From Nocardia donostiensis (GTDB taxonomy: Bacteria; Actinomycetota; Actinomycetes; Mycobacteriales; Mycobacteriaceae), in NCBI RefSeq assembly GCF_002081715.1, contig NZ_MUKP01000030.1, forward strand, positions 1 to 64,000: a DNA stretch of 64,000 nucleotides, in the 5' to 3' direction. The position numbers and the translations under genes are program-made. Below the pieces are notes generated by a model that was not told where the DNA came from, did no database searches, and saw nothing but the letters and a program-made list of their open reading frames with translations. The number at the start of each line of letters is the position of its first letter. The first letter of the stretch is position 1. This document shows positions 55,174 through 63,622 of the stretch, piece after piece.

Positions 55174-57302
55174 GAGCGGGCCTCCTGTCGCATCGTGAAG
55201 AATCCGTAGCTGTCCATTTCGCCCTGCCACCCCGGCTCGATCAGGATGCTCGTATCGGTGGCTTCGACGATCGCGGGCCCGGTCAGCCGGTGGCCCGGGC
55301 GCAGCGCCGCGTAGTCGTATATCTCGGTCTCCTGCGGCTGGTCGGCGCTGACCCACCAGCAGCTGCGGCTTCCCTTGTGGGCGACCTTCACAGGCTCGCT
55401 CGACACGGGGCGTTCCATCTGCCCTGGCGCCGGGCGCGGAATCCAGGCGCGTAAACGGATCGCATCGATCGAGATACCGATCTCCTTGGTCAACGCCAGA
55501 TCGCCGAAGCGGTCACCGTATTCGTCGAAGTACGCCTTGATGATCTCGGCGAGATCACTACGAGTCTCCAGTCGACGTACCGGGCTGGCGATGGTGATGA
55601 CATAGAGCTGGCCGGTGGAGCGCATATCGAGTTCGACGACGGTGTCGATGTCTTCGATCCCGAAGCCCTGCCCACCGAAATCCGAGACCGCTTCGGCGTG
55701 GAATTCGTCGACGATGGTGTTGAATTCGGCGAAGTTGTCGAACAGTTGCTTGGTCAGCGGGTTGAACAGCACCATCCACACCGACCGCTCGTAGATGTGC
55801 AACCGTTCGAGACCCGCCGCCCCGGAGGCGGAGAACACGGAGCTGTGCGCAGGCACCACCACCTCGTCGACGTCGAGCGCCCGGGCGTAGCCGCAGGCAT
55901 GAAGAGGGCCGCCACCGCCGAAGGAGAAAACAGTGAATTCGCGGGGGTCGTATCCCTTGGCCGTGATGCCTTTGAAGATCTCTGCACCCATGGTCTCGTC
56001 GACCACCCTGCGGATCTGCCGCGCTGCCTCCGGTACCGAGATGCCCAATGGTTTAGCCACCCGTCGCTCGATCGCGCGTTCGGCACGCCGGATGTCGAGC
56101 GTCAGATTGCCGCCGTGGTAGTTGTCCGGGTCCAGATACCCGAGTACCAGGTTCGCATCGGTTACCGTCGGCTCGGTGCCACCCTGTCCGTAACAGGCCG
56201 GGCCCGGGTCCGATCCCGCCGACGCCGGGCCGACCGCGACACCGGAGATCGGATCCACTCGTGCGATCGAGCCGCCGCCGGCCCCGATCGCGGAGATATC
56301 CATCATCGGGATCTGCACCCGCCACCGGTCGATCACCGGGTTGAACTCGTAGAACCGGACCGACCCCTGCACCACGATCCCGACATCGAAAGAGGTCCCA
56401 CCCATATCGGTGGTGACCACTTTGTCCAAGCCTCGGGCCTGGGCCAGATGCCGCGACCCGTAGAGGCCCGCCACCGGGCCCGCATGCACGGTCTGGATGG
56501 GTGTGGTGCCCGCGAGGCTACCCATACCGCCGCTGTTGTGCACCAGCAGCAGTTCACCCCGATAGCCGCGGCCACGCAGCTCGTCACGCAGTGAGGACAG
56601 CCGGTCGGCGGTGAAACGGTGCAGGTAGGCGTTGATGGTGGCGGTCATCGACCGCGCGTATTCGCCTGCACGCCCGGATACTTCGTGGGACAGGATCGTC
56701 GGGAACCGACCGAGGTAGGCGTTCGGATACTCCTCCTCGACGATGGCGCGCACCATTTGTTCGTGCGCTGCGTTGATGTGACTGTTGAGCAGACACACCA
56801 CGAAACCTCGGACCCCTTGGTCGACGAGATCGAGCACCCTGTCACGAACCTCGTCGGGATCCAGTGGAATCACCACCCGGCCTGCGGCGTCCACTCGCTC
56901 GGTGAGTCCGGCGATCTGCTCGGGTTCGATCAGCGGCACCGGGCGTTGCGCTCGGGACAGGTCACGTGTCACGGTCGCGGGCAGGCCGTCTGCCCACTGC
57001 CTGCATCGGCCGATCGGAACAGTGTCCTCGTGCCCACGGGTGGTGAGCAGACCCAGCCGTGGTCCGCTCCGCTCGATCAGCGCATTGGTGCCCAGGGTGG
57101 TCGCGTAACGGATCGTCGTGGTCGTCTGTAGCAGCGTGTCGGTGTCCGAGCCCGTTTCCTCGGCGATATCGGCTATTGCGCGGAGGAAACCGATGGACAG
57201 ATCGTGATGGGTGGTCAGAGCTTTCGCTGTCGTAACCCGACCGTCCGCCGCCGTGGCGAAACAGTCGGTGAACGTTCCTCCGATATCGACGTTGATCTCC
57301 AT
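55170..57302 (-). CDS. HyuA/ApcC-like ATP-binding subunit
   Basis: A 710-residue hydantoinase A/oxoprolinase protein. INVDIGGTFTDCF is the ASKHA-type phosphate-1 motif at residues 3-15; TTIRYATTLGTNALIERSG follows; TDMGGTSFDVGIV is the phosphate-2 motif near 300; AIGAGGGSIARVDP and FSFGGGGPLHACGYA lie further on. It should phosphorylate the substrate's carbonyl or enol. ATG 57302 shares one base with the stop of the small Zn-site gene. Size (about 76 kDa) fits the larger HyuA-like subunit of Apc-type carboxylases. Confidence 0.9.
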   Translation of the reverse strand: MEINVDIGGTFTDCFATAADGRVTTAKALTTHHDLSIGFLRAIADIAEETGSDTDTLLQTTTTIRYATTLGTNALIERSGPRLGLLTTRGHEDTVPIGRCRQWADGLPATVTRDLSRAQRPVPLIEPEQIAGLTERVDAAGRVVIPLDPDEVRDRVLDLVDQGVRGFVVCLLNSHINAAHEQMVRAIVEEEYPNAYLGRFPTILSHEVSGRAGEYARSMTATINAYLHRFTADRLSSLRDELRGRGYRGELLLVHNSGGMGSLAGTTPIQTVHAGPVAGLYGSRHLAQARGLDKVVTTDMGGTSFDVGIVVQGSVRFYEFNPVIDRWRVQIPMMDISAIGAGGGSIARVDPISGVAVGPASAGSDPGPACYGQGGTEPTVTDANLVLGYLDPDNYHGGNLTLDIRRAERAIERRVAKPLGISVPEAARQIRRVVDETMGAEIFKGITAKGYDPREFTVFSFGGGGPLHACGYARALDVDEVVVPAHSSVFSASGAAGLERLHIYERSVWMVLFNPLTKQLFDNFAEFNTIVDEFHAEAVSDFGGQGFGIEDIDTVVELDMRSTGQLYVITIASPVRRLETRSDLAEIIKAYFDEYGDRFGDLALTKEIGISIDAIRLRAWIPRPAPGQMERPVSSEPVKVAHKGSRSCWWVSADQPQETEIYDYAALRPGHRLTGPAIVEATDTSILIEPGWQGEMDSYGFFTMRQEARS

Positions 57303-57658
57303 CAGCCGGCCCGCCCTTCCCTGTTGCTCTCGGCGCCGCTGCGCAAGGCATCGACGTCGACCTCGATATCGTGGGCCAACGGGTGCCCTGGCGGCAGGTA
57401 CTCGGTCTCCATCTGGACCCCGCAGCCCGGGCAGTAGTACTCCACGATCCGGCACCATCCGGGATCGGGAGCAAAGCTGTGCTCACCGTCGAATCGGGCT
57501 GGGTAAATGGTCCGGGGATCACGGTCGTGCAGCAGCAATCCGCGTTTGTAGTTCTCGCGTGCCGAACCGATGACGTGGCCGCAGCGCACACAGTTCCACG
57601 TCTCGAGTTTCGGGTCCAGTTGCAGGTATTCGGTGATCCGAACAGCTTCGCTGCTCAT
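57302..57658 (-). CDS. Acetone carboxylase gamma/ApcB-like small subunit
   Basis: A 118-residue protein of the acetone-carboxylase gamma family: LETWNCVRCGHVIGSARENY and EYYCPGCGVQMETEYLPPGH, two CxxC pairs likely binding Zn. GLLLHDRDPRTIYPARFDGE lies between them. About 13 kDa, matching the 15-kDa ApcB. ATG 57658 has AAGGAG upstream and starts 4 bases after the second HyuA stop. This subunit sets the complex apart from plain hydantoinases and points to carboxylation of a ketone-like substrate. Confidence 0.87.
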   Translation of the reverse strand: MSSEAVRITEYLQLDPKLETWNCVRCGHVIGSARENYKRGLLLHDRDPRTIYPARFDGEHSFAPDPGWCRIVEYYCPGCGVQMETEYLPPGHPLAHDIEVDVDALRSGAESNREGRAG

Positions 57659-57661
57659 CGG

Positions 57662-59515
57662 TCAGTTACTCCTTGTCGATGCGGTGAGCCGAAGGGTGCC
57701 GAGCTCGTCGGCCGTGATCGTCCAGTCGGGCGGCACGACGCAGGTGGTGTCGGGAGAGTCGACGAGTGCGGGACCGGCCAGTGTTTCCCCCGCCCGCAAT
57801 CCCGCTCGCTCGATGACCTTGGTGTCCAGGTCCCCGTGGCCCGGCCATCGGATCGGCATCGAAGTACGGCCCGAGGCCGCAGCGGCATCCGGGGCAGCTG
57901 CACGACGGGCCAAATCCACATGTGGAAGTGTGTGTTTCGCTTCCACGGCGATCCAGTCCACACCGTCGCGTTCGAACCGATCGACCGTGAGCGCGACCTT
58001 GTCGGCAGCTATTCCTTCACCACGCATATCGCGCATAGCCCTGGCTGCGAGGGCTTCCTCGTCCGCCGCGCGGGCCGTGGCCTCGTGCCGGTAGTGGATA
58101 TCCACCGTGGATGCGCCGAAGGCGGAGAACACAGGGGCGAACGGCAACACCAGCATGGTGCCGATACCCGCGGCGGATGCGATCGCCGCCCCGTGGGTGG
58201 CGCCGTTGCCGCCGAACCCGAGCGCGGTCACCGTGGCCGGATCGACTCCGCGTTCCCTCAACTCCGCTGCCAGCCTCTCACCCGCGTCGCGGTGCGCCGT
58301 CGCCGACACCTGCTCGGCGGCTTCGACCACGCTGACACCCAGCGCCTCGGCCAGAGGTTCGAACGCTCGCCTGGCGGCAGCCACGCTGATCTGCATGCTG
58401 CCGCCGAGGAACGCGTCCGGACGCAGCATCCCGAGAACGACATCAGCATCGGTGACGGTGGGCGCGTCACCACCGAAACCGAAACACGCGGGCCCCGGTC
58501 TGGCGCCGGCACTGTACGGGCCGACTCGCAGAACATCGCCGTCCAACCAGGCGATCGACCCGCCGCCGACACCGAGGGGAACCAGATCGGGCAGCGGAAA
58601 CGCTATCTCGATCCCCTCCACCCGCCCGTGACGGAGCATCGGCACCTCGCCGTCGCGTACGATGCCGACGTCCAGACTGGTACCGCCCATATCGAGGGTC
58701 ACCAGGTTCACCAGCCCGTAATGCCGGGCCACCTCCCGCGCGCCGAGCAGACCGGCCATCGGGCCGGAGTTGTACGTCTTACCCGCGACTGTCCTGGCGA
58801 CTCGGGCCGCGCCGCCGTCGTTGTGCACGATACGTAACGGCCGACGGTAGCCCTGCTCACGGAGATAATCCTCGGCTCGATACAGGAAGTCGGCCACGTC
58901 GGGATGTACATAGGCGTTGAACAGCGCGGTCGCTTTACGCCGGTCCTGATCCGGATCGGCACAGACCTCGCCGGCGCGCAGCAGTGGCACCGAGTCCAGA
59001 CAGTGTTTCGGGTAGTGCGCCGCAAACGTCTCGGCGAGGGCGGCTTCACCGCATCCGTCGCTCGCCCCGGCACCGTCGGAACAAGCCACCACCAATCCTC
59101 GCGCCCCCTGCCCGAGCAGCTCTCTGACCGCGGCCAGTGATTGCGTTCGCGCCTGGGCACTGCCGGTCGCCGGTACTGCTGTCACCATCTCCTGTTCGAC
59201 AAAGAGGCCGACACCGCTGTCCGGGCTCGACGACACCGACCCGCTGTCGGTGAGCAGCCCGAGCCGGGGCCCACGGCGCTGTAGCACGGTATTCGTGCCG
59301 ACCGTGGTGGCGTAGCGCACCGAGACGGTCTCGCGCAGCATGTCCGGCACCGTGATGCCCAACTCGTCGGCTGCGCCCTCGATGACCTCACGGAAACACA
59401 CAGCAAGGTCATGAGGCGTGGTCAGCGTCTTGACCGTGTGCGCAACCTCGTTGCGCACGATGAAACCGTCTGTGAACGTTCCCCCGGTATCGATATCGAT
59501 GGTGATGACCGCCAT
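57662..59515 (-). CDS. HyuA/ApcA-like subunit
   Basis: A 617-residue second HyuA-type protein: ITIDIDTGGTFTDGFIV at residues 4-20, VSVRYATTVGTNTVLQRRG, LVTLDMGGTSLDVGIV and LGFGGNGATHGAAIASAAG. About 65 kDa, close to the 70-kDa ApcA. ATG 59515 follows GAGGAG. It is the first gene of the five-gene operon, divergent from the regulator at 59714. Two non-identical HyuA-like subunits with one HyuB and one gamma protein is the Apc pattern. Confidence 0.9.
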   Translation of the reverse strand: MAVITIDIDTGGTFTDGFIVRNEVAHTVKTLTTPHDLAVCFREVIEGAADELGITVPDMLRETVSVRYATTVGTNTVLQRRGPRLGLLTDSGSVSSSPDSGVGLFVEQEMVTAVPATGSAQARTQSLAAVRELLGQGARGLVVACSDGAGASDGCGEAALAETFAAHYPKHCLDSVPLLRAGEVCADPDQDRRKATALFNAYVHPDVADFLYRAEDYLREQGYRRPLRIVHNDGGAARVARTVAGKTYNSGPMAGLLGAREVARHYGLVNLVTLDMGGTSLDVGIVRDGEVPMLRHGRVEGIEIAFPLPDLVPLGVGGGSIAWLDGDVLRVGPYSAGARPGPACFGFGGDAPTVTDADVVLGMLRPDAFLGGSMQISVAAARRAFEPLAEALGVSVVEAAEQVSATAHRDAGERLAAELRERGVDPATVTALGFGGNGATHGAAIASAAGIGTMLVLPFAPVFSAFGASTVDIHYRHEATARAADEEALAARAMRDMRGEGIAADKVALTVDRFERDGVDWIAVEAKHTLPHVDLARRAAAPDAAAASGRTSMPIRWPGHGDLDTKVIERAGLRAGETLAGPALVDSPDTTCVVPPDWTITADELGTLRLTASTRSN

Positions 59516-59713
59516 GTCTCTCCTCTCCGAGCGCACCGCGTCGGACCGTGTTGCGCGTCACATTCATGCTGGCGGCCGCAGTTGCAGCACTCAATGGGCT
59601 CAGCTGCCACCAACTGGTGGCGTCTGCGGACAACCCGCGAAGTGTGCGCGCCAGAAGAGATTCACTGCGGCAGACAGAATGTGCCGATATCAGGCCGCTA
59701 CTACGGTCCGGGC

Positions 59714-60988
59714 ATGGGTAGCGCAACGGCGACAACAGCCGGGCACTACGGCGAGGACACCGAATCAGCGCCTTCGTTGCACTGGTTCGCCCGCTGGCTC
59801 GGCGACGAACACGACCGAATACTGGACTCGCTGGTGGACAGGGTGGTGACCGCAGTCCCCGACCTGGCGGTGGCACATGACGATCCACGTACTCAGATGA
59901 GGAATGCCGTGCAGGTCCATCTGCGTGCTCTCACCGAATGTGTTGGACAGTCCCCGCACCCGGGCCCGGTGACCCTACCGGCATTCGTGGGCCGATACAC
60001 CAGAGCGATGGCGCGACACGGCACGCCCCGACTATTGGTGCTGCTCCGCGCCTTCGAGGAGATCCACGCCGCACTGTGGCGGCTACTCGTCGTGGCATTG
60101 CGCGAGGGACGATATCAGCTCGCGCCTGCCGACCGGGCCGAGGTACTCGAACAGGTATCTGCCCATCTGTTCGCCTATTTCCAGACCGCGAGCACCGAGA
60201 CGGCCGCTGCATATACAGCCGAGCGAGCATTGCTGGACCGGCGCGCGTCCGCACACCGGACACAGGTGGTCACCGGCGTACTGGCCGGCTCCGTGAGCCA
60301 GGCCGACGCCGAACGCGCCCTGGCCTACGCACTGAACACCACGCACATCGGTTATGTGGCGTGGGTAGATCAGCCCTGTGATCTGGACCGGCTGGACAGG
60401 GCGGTGACCGTGCTTGTCGAACAACTGCGCCCACGCCAGCACCTGAGTGTGCCGGTCAGCGACAACAGTGTGTTCGGCTGGGTCAGCAGCTGCGACGACC
60501 AGTGGTCCCGGCTCCTGCGCGCGAAGGCGCTGCCAGCGGGAATCCGTTGCGCGTGGGGTGCCCCTCATCCAGGGATGGGCGGGTTTCGGGCGACTCATCT
60601 GGACGCACTCGAGGCGCGCCGCGTCGGTGAGGCGACAGGTCTGGTCGGCGCGGGCGGTTCCGTGCTCTTCGACGATGTCGCGGTGGCGGCATTGGCCTCA
60701 CACGATCTGGCTTCGGCCACCGCGTTCGTGCGCAGACAACTGGGCAGGCTGGCCGACGGCAGCGAATCGGCTGGCCGACTGCTCCAGACGTTGCATGTCT
60801 ATCTCGACGAACTGGCCAGCCCCACCCGGACCGCGCGTCGCCTGCATGTGCACCCCAATACCGTCGTGAAGCGGGTGGAACGGATCGAAACGCTGCTCGG
60901 GCGGCGCATCGACCCAGCGAGTCTGTCGCTACGCGTGGCCGTGGAGCTGGCACCCATGTCCAACTCCACCGCCACGCGTGAACGATGA
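59714..60988 (+). CDS. PucR-type transcriptional regulator of the carboxylase operon
   Basis: A 424-residue regulator with an N-terminal helical sensor region (RYTRAMARHGTPRLLVLLRAF, FQTASTETAAAYTAERALLD), a middle domain and a C-terminal PucR helix-turn-helix, RTARRLHVHPNTVVKRVERI near residue 375. Start ATG 59714 in frame with the conserved N-terminus; the frame runs back to 59411 antisense to the HyuA gene. The 198-base divergent region with the carboxylase operon makes it the likely activator of that operon, perhaps by the ketone substrate. Confidence 0.85.
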   Translation: MGSATATTAGHYGEDTESAPSLHWFARWLGDEHDRILDSLVDRVVTAVPDLAVAHDDPRTQMRNAVQVHLRALTECVGQSPHPGPVTLPAFVGRYTRAMARHGTPRLLVLLRAFEEIHAALWRLLVVALREGRYQLAPADRAEVLEQVSAHLFAYFQTASTETAAAYTAERALLDRRASAHRTQVVTGVLAGSVSQADAERALAYALNTTHIGYVAWVDQPCDLDRLDRAVTVLVEQLRPRQHLSVPVSDNSVFGWVSSCDDQWSRLLRAKALPAGIRCAWGAPHPGMGGFRATHLDALEARRVGEATGLVGAGGSVLFDDVAVAALASHDLASATAFVRRQLGRLADGSESAGRLLQTLHVYLDELASPTRTARRLHVHPNTVVKRVERIETLLGRRIDPASLSLRVAVELAPMSNSTATRER

Positions 60989-60993
60989 CGTGG

Positions 60994-61150
60994 TCAGGTG
61001 CAGTCCACGAACCCACCATCGAGCGGAATGGCCGCTCCGATCGAGTAGGCACCCCGTCCCGCGACGCCGAGAATGCGCTGTGCCGTGATACCGGCACAGT
61101 AGCGATATATCGCGGATATGGCACTGAACGGCATCGGCTGAGCTAGGCTG
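60994..61150 (-). pseudogene. SDR C-terminal remnant
   Basis: The minus strand reads RILGVAGRGAYSIGAAIPLD then GGFVDCT and a stop, the last 40-45 residues of a short-chain dehydrogenase (GxxIxxDGGF ending). No upstream part remains; the AraC gene begins beyond 61190. A remnant of a rearranged gene. Confidence 0.5.
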
Positions 61151-61190
61151 GCACGGCAACGAAGGCCTGCGATACCAGAGGGAACGACCC

Positions 61191-62144
61191 GTGTCCGACA
61201 CCGCGTTGCACACCGAGAAGACATCGATACTCGGGATGCCGGTGGAAGAGTCACGGGAAGAGTGGCATCGCCTGGCCAATACCTATCAATGCCAGATGCG
61301 CTGTGAGTTCCCCACCGAGCGGAAGATGACGGGCGCATTGGCCCGCACTCGAACGCCGACCAACCAGATCCTGACTTGGCAATCCCCATCGGTGCGCTAT
61401 CGGAGATCCACACGTCATATCCGGCGCGACGAGATCGACTCCTACTTGCTGCTGGTGTGTACTACCGGCGCAGCCACCGTCGACCGGGACGCCGGCAGTA
61501 TGAACGTGCGCCCTGGATCGGCAGGCCTGCTGAGCGCGGCGCAACCATTCGACGTCACACATTCCTCAGGCGCTGGGCTGGCGGTACTCACGATCGACCG
61601 GCGCAAGCTCGAGCACCGTATGGATCGACGCTTCGACACTGCCTCCCCGCTCGACCTGTCGACCGGTTTCGGTCTCGTGGTGCAGGAACTGTTGCACAGC
61701 ATCCTCCGCGCCTGCGATGTTCTGTCGGCCAGTCAGTTCGATGCGGCAGTCGACCGCCTGATCGAACTGCTGTGCGTGCTGATCGGCGAGAGCACTACTA
61801 CTGTCGGCGATCGCTTCGGTGAGATCGAAACCGCGATCCGGCGCTATGTTCGCGAGCACGCGCACGACCCCGAGCTCAACGCGGACGCCATTGCGGGGGC
61901 ACTGGGCTGGTCGGTACGCCAGATTCAACTCGCGATGCAGCGAGCGGGAACCACGCCACGCGACTTGATCCGCGAGGAGCGGCTGGCACTCGCTCACGAG
62001 CGGTTGATCAGTCCTTCCTATCGCGACACGAGCATCACCGACCTCGCGTACCGGTGCGGTTTCGTCTCGGCCGGCAGCTTCAGCACAGCGTTTCGGCAAC
62101 GTTTCGGAGTCACACCACGAGACCTACGCAAAACCTACTTCTGA
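61191..62144 (+). CDS. AraC family transcriptional regulator
   Basis: A 317-residue AraC protein with an N-terminal AraC_binding_2-like cupin region (RTRTPTNQILTWQSPSVRYR, MNVRPGSAGLLSAAQPFDVT) and a C-terminal double HTH: LNADAIAGALGWSVRQIQLA and SITDLAYRCGFVSAGSFSTA with FRQRFGVTPRDLRK. GTG 61191 has GAGGGA upstream. The N-terminal type is that of NphR and feaR-like regulators of aromatic catabolism. Its target is not evident: downstream is only transposase debris, upstream an SDR remnant. Confidence 0.86.
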   Translation: MSDTALHTEKTSILGMPVEESREEWHRLANTYQCQMRCEFPTERKMTGALARTRTPTNQILTWQSPSVRYRRSTRHIRRDEIDSYLLLVCTTGAATVDRDAGSMNVRPGSAGLLSAAQPFDVTHSSGAGLAVLTIDRRKLEHRMDRRFDTASPLDLSTGFGLVVQELLHSILRACDVLSASQFDAAVDRLIELLCVLIGESTTTVGDRFGEIETAIRRYVREHAHDPELNADAIAGALGWSVRQIQLAMQRAGTTPRDLIREERLALAHERLISPSYRDTSITDLAYRCGFVSAGSFSTAFRQRFGVTPRDLRKTYF

Positions 62145-62199
62145 TTCGGTTCGCCTGTTCCTCGCTCACGCCGCATGCCATGGGCAGCGGGATCTGCGG

Positions 62200-62589
62200 A
62201 CCACCTCTGCGATCGGGCCTGCCGCTGCTGGACGGGATCAACGTGGCACGTGCCGGACTGGGTCGGCTACGCATGCCGCCGGAGGTGGCGGTCGCGGACA
62301 AGGGCTACTCCCATCCCTCGACACGGGCCGCGCTGCGGCGACGGCGGGGCCGGTTCGTCAGTCCCGAACGCGATGATCAGACCGCTCACCGCGCCGCGAA
62401 AGGCTCGGCCGGTGGCCGGCCACCGACGTTCGACCCCGCCGTCTACAAGCAACGCAACATGGTCGAACGCTGCTTCAACCGGCTCGAACAGTTCCGTGGC
62501 CTGGCCACCTGGCTACCCGTTACGTCAAGCGTGCCGCCTACTGCCAGGCAGAACTCACCATCACCGCGATCGTGCTCTGGTTGCCATGA
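62200..62589 (+). pseudogene. IS5-family transposase remnant, frameshifted
   Basis: Reading LLDGINVARAGLGRLRMPPE, VAVADKGYSHPSTRAALRRR, GRPPTFDPAVYKQRNMVE and RCFNRLEQFRGLATW, this is the C-terminal half of an IS5-group DDE transposase, with the middle Asp in VADKGYS and the Glu in MVERCF. After GLAT the frame must shift near 62505-62520 to continue RYVKRAAYCQAELTITAIVL and the stop at 62589. The 5' half and both inverted repeats are missing. It fills the space between the AraC and flavoprotein genes. Confidence 0.75.
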
Positions 62590-62604
62590 ACTACAGGACA
62601 GGCC

Positions 62605-63516
62605 CTAGGCGAGCGAACTCTGGATGTCTTGTTCGAGCAGATAGTGGTTCACAGCCACCGCAGCTCTGGATCCTGCGGCGGCGGCGTGGATCAACTGGGC
62701 GGGCGAGTCGACGACATTACCCGCCGCCCAGACACCGGGCACGCTGGTACGGCCGGTCGCGTCGACTGCAACCCAGCCATCGTCGCCTACCGCGCAACGC
62801 AGTCGGGTCAGCAGCTCGTCACGAGGGACGAAGCACGGCCCGACAAAGACCGCTGCCCGCGGAAAGACCTCTCCCGAGGCGAGTTCGACCCCGGACAGGT
62901 GGGCGTCGTGGACGACGATCCGTGCAACATCGCCCTCGACGACGCGTACGCCGCGGGCCTCCAGTCGACGATGTTCCTCGCCGGACAGGGCAATTTCCCG
63001 CGGAAAGAAGATGACGTCGTCGGACCATTGACGCACCAGAGCAGCCTGATGCACCGAGAAAGGTCTGTTCGCTCCTCCCAGAACGGCCAGCGGGGCGTCT
63101 CGCACCTCGTACCCGTGGCAGTACGGACAGTGGAGCACCCCTGTACCCCACTGTTCGCGGACTCCGGAAATCGCCGGTAGTTCGTCCCGCAGGCCCGTAG
63201 CGACCACAACGGCTCGCGCTTCGACGACGGCCCCTTCTTCGGGTTTTACCGCGAAGCCGCCATCGGTTTCTGCGATGTCCACGACTCGACCCGTCAGCAG
63301 TTGTGCGCCGTAACGGAGCACCTCCGCCCTAGCGATCGCCAGCAGCTGCTCAGGTGTGGTGCCGTCTCGGGTCAAGAAGCCATGCGTCGACTCGGCAGCC
63401 CCGTTCCGAGGACCACCGGCATCGATGACGACCACCCTGCGACATGATCGCGCCAAGACCAGTGCTGCGCTGAGGCCTGCTGTGCCCCCGCCGACTACCA
63501 CGACGTCGTCAATCAC
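62605..63516 (-). CDS. Thioredoxin-reductase-like FAD-dependent oxidoreductase
   Basis: A 303-residue flavoprotein: FAD motif VVVGGGTAGLSAALVLA (about 5-21), redox pair CPYC in VLHCPYCHGYEVRD near residue 130, a degenerate NAD(P) motif VLGGANRPFSVHQ and the closing GVWAAGNVVDSPAQLIHAAA. Length and layout fit the small TrxB-like oxidoreductases that also act on natural-product dithiols. No thioredoxin gene is adjacent. GTG 63516 follows AAAGGGG. Divergent from the MarR gene, which probably controls it. Confidence 0.87.
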   Translation of the reverse strand: MIDDVVVVGGGTAGLSAALVLARSCRRVVVIDAGGPRNGAAESTHGFLTRDGTTPEQLLAIARAEVLRYGAQLLTGRVVDIAETDGGFAVKPEEGAVVEARAVVVATGLRDELPAISGVREQWGTGVLHCPYCHGYEVRDAPLAVLGGANRPFSVHQAALVRQWSDDVIFFPREIALSGEEHRRLEARGVRVVEGDVARIVVHDAHLSGVELASGEVFPRAAVFVGPCFVPRDELLTRLRCAVGDDGWVAVDATGRTSVPGVWAAGNVVDSPAQLIHAAAAGSRAAVAVNHYLLEQDIQSSLA

Positions 63517-63593
63517 GAATGTCCCCTTTGTTCGATCTCCGGCCCGTTCCGCACGACTGTGTAACCGTCCGGGTAGGCTCAGAACGTACCGGA

Positions 63594-63611
63594 TTGTTTA
63601 CTAGTTAACAA
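63594..63611. promoter_or_regulatory. MarR-type operator
   Basis: TTGTTTACTAGTTAACAA is an 18-base palindrome matching itself at 16 of 18 positions, in the 106-base region between the flavoprotein and MarR genes, ending 11 bases before the MarR ATG and overlapping AAAGGGG spacing. Typical of MarR autorepression. Confidence 0.65.
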
Positions 63612-63622
63612 AAGGGGCGGCG

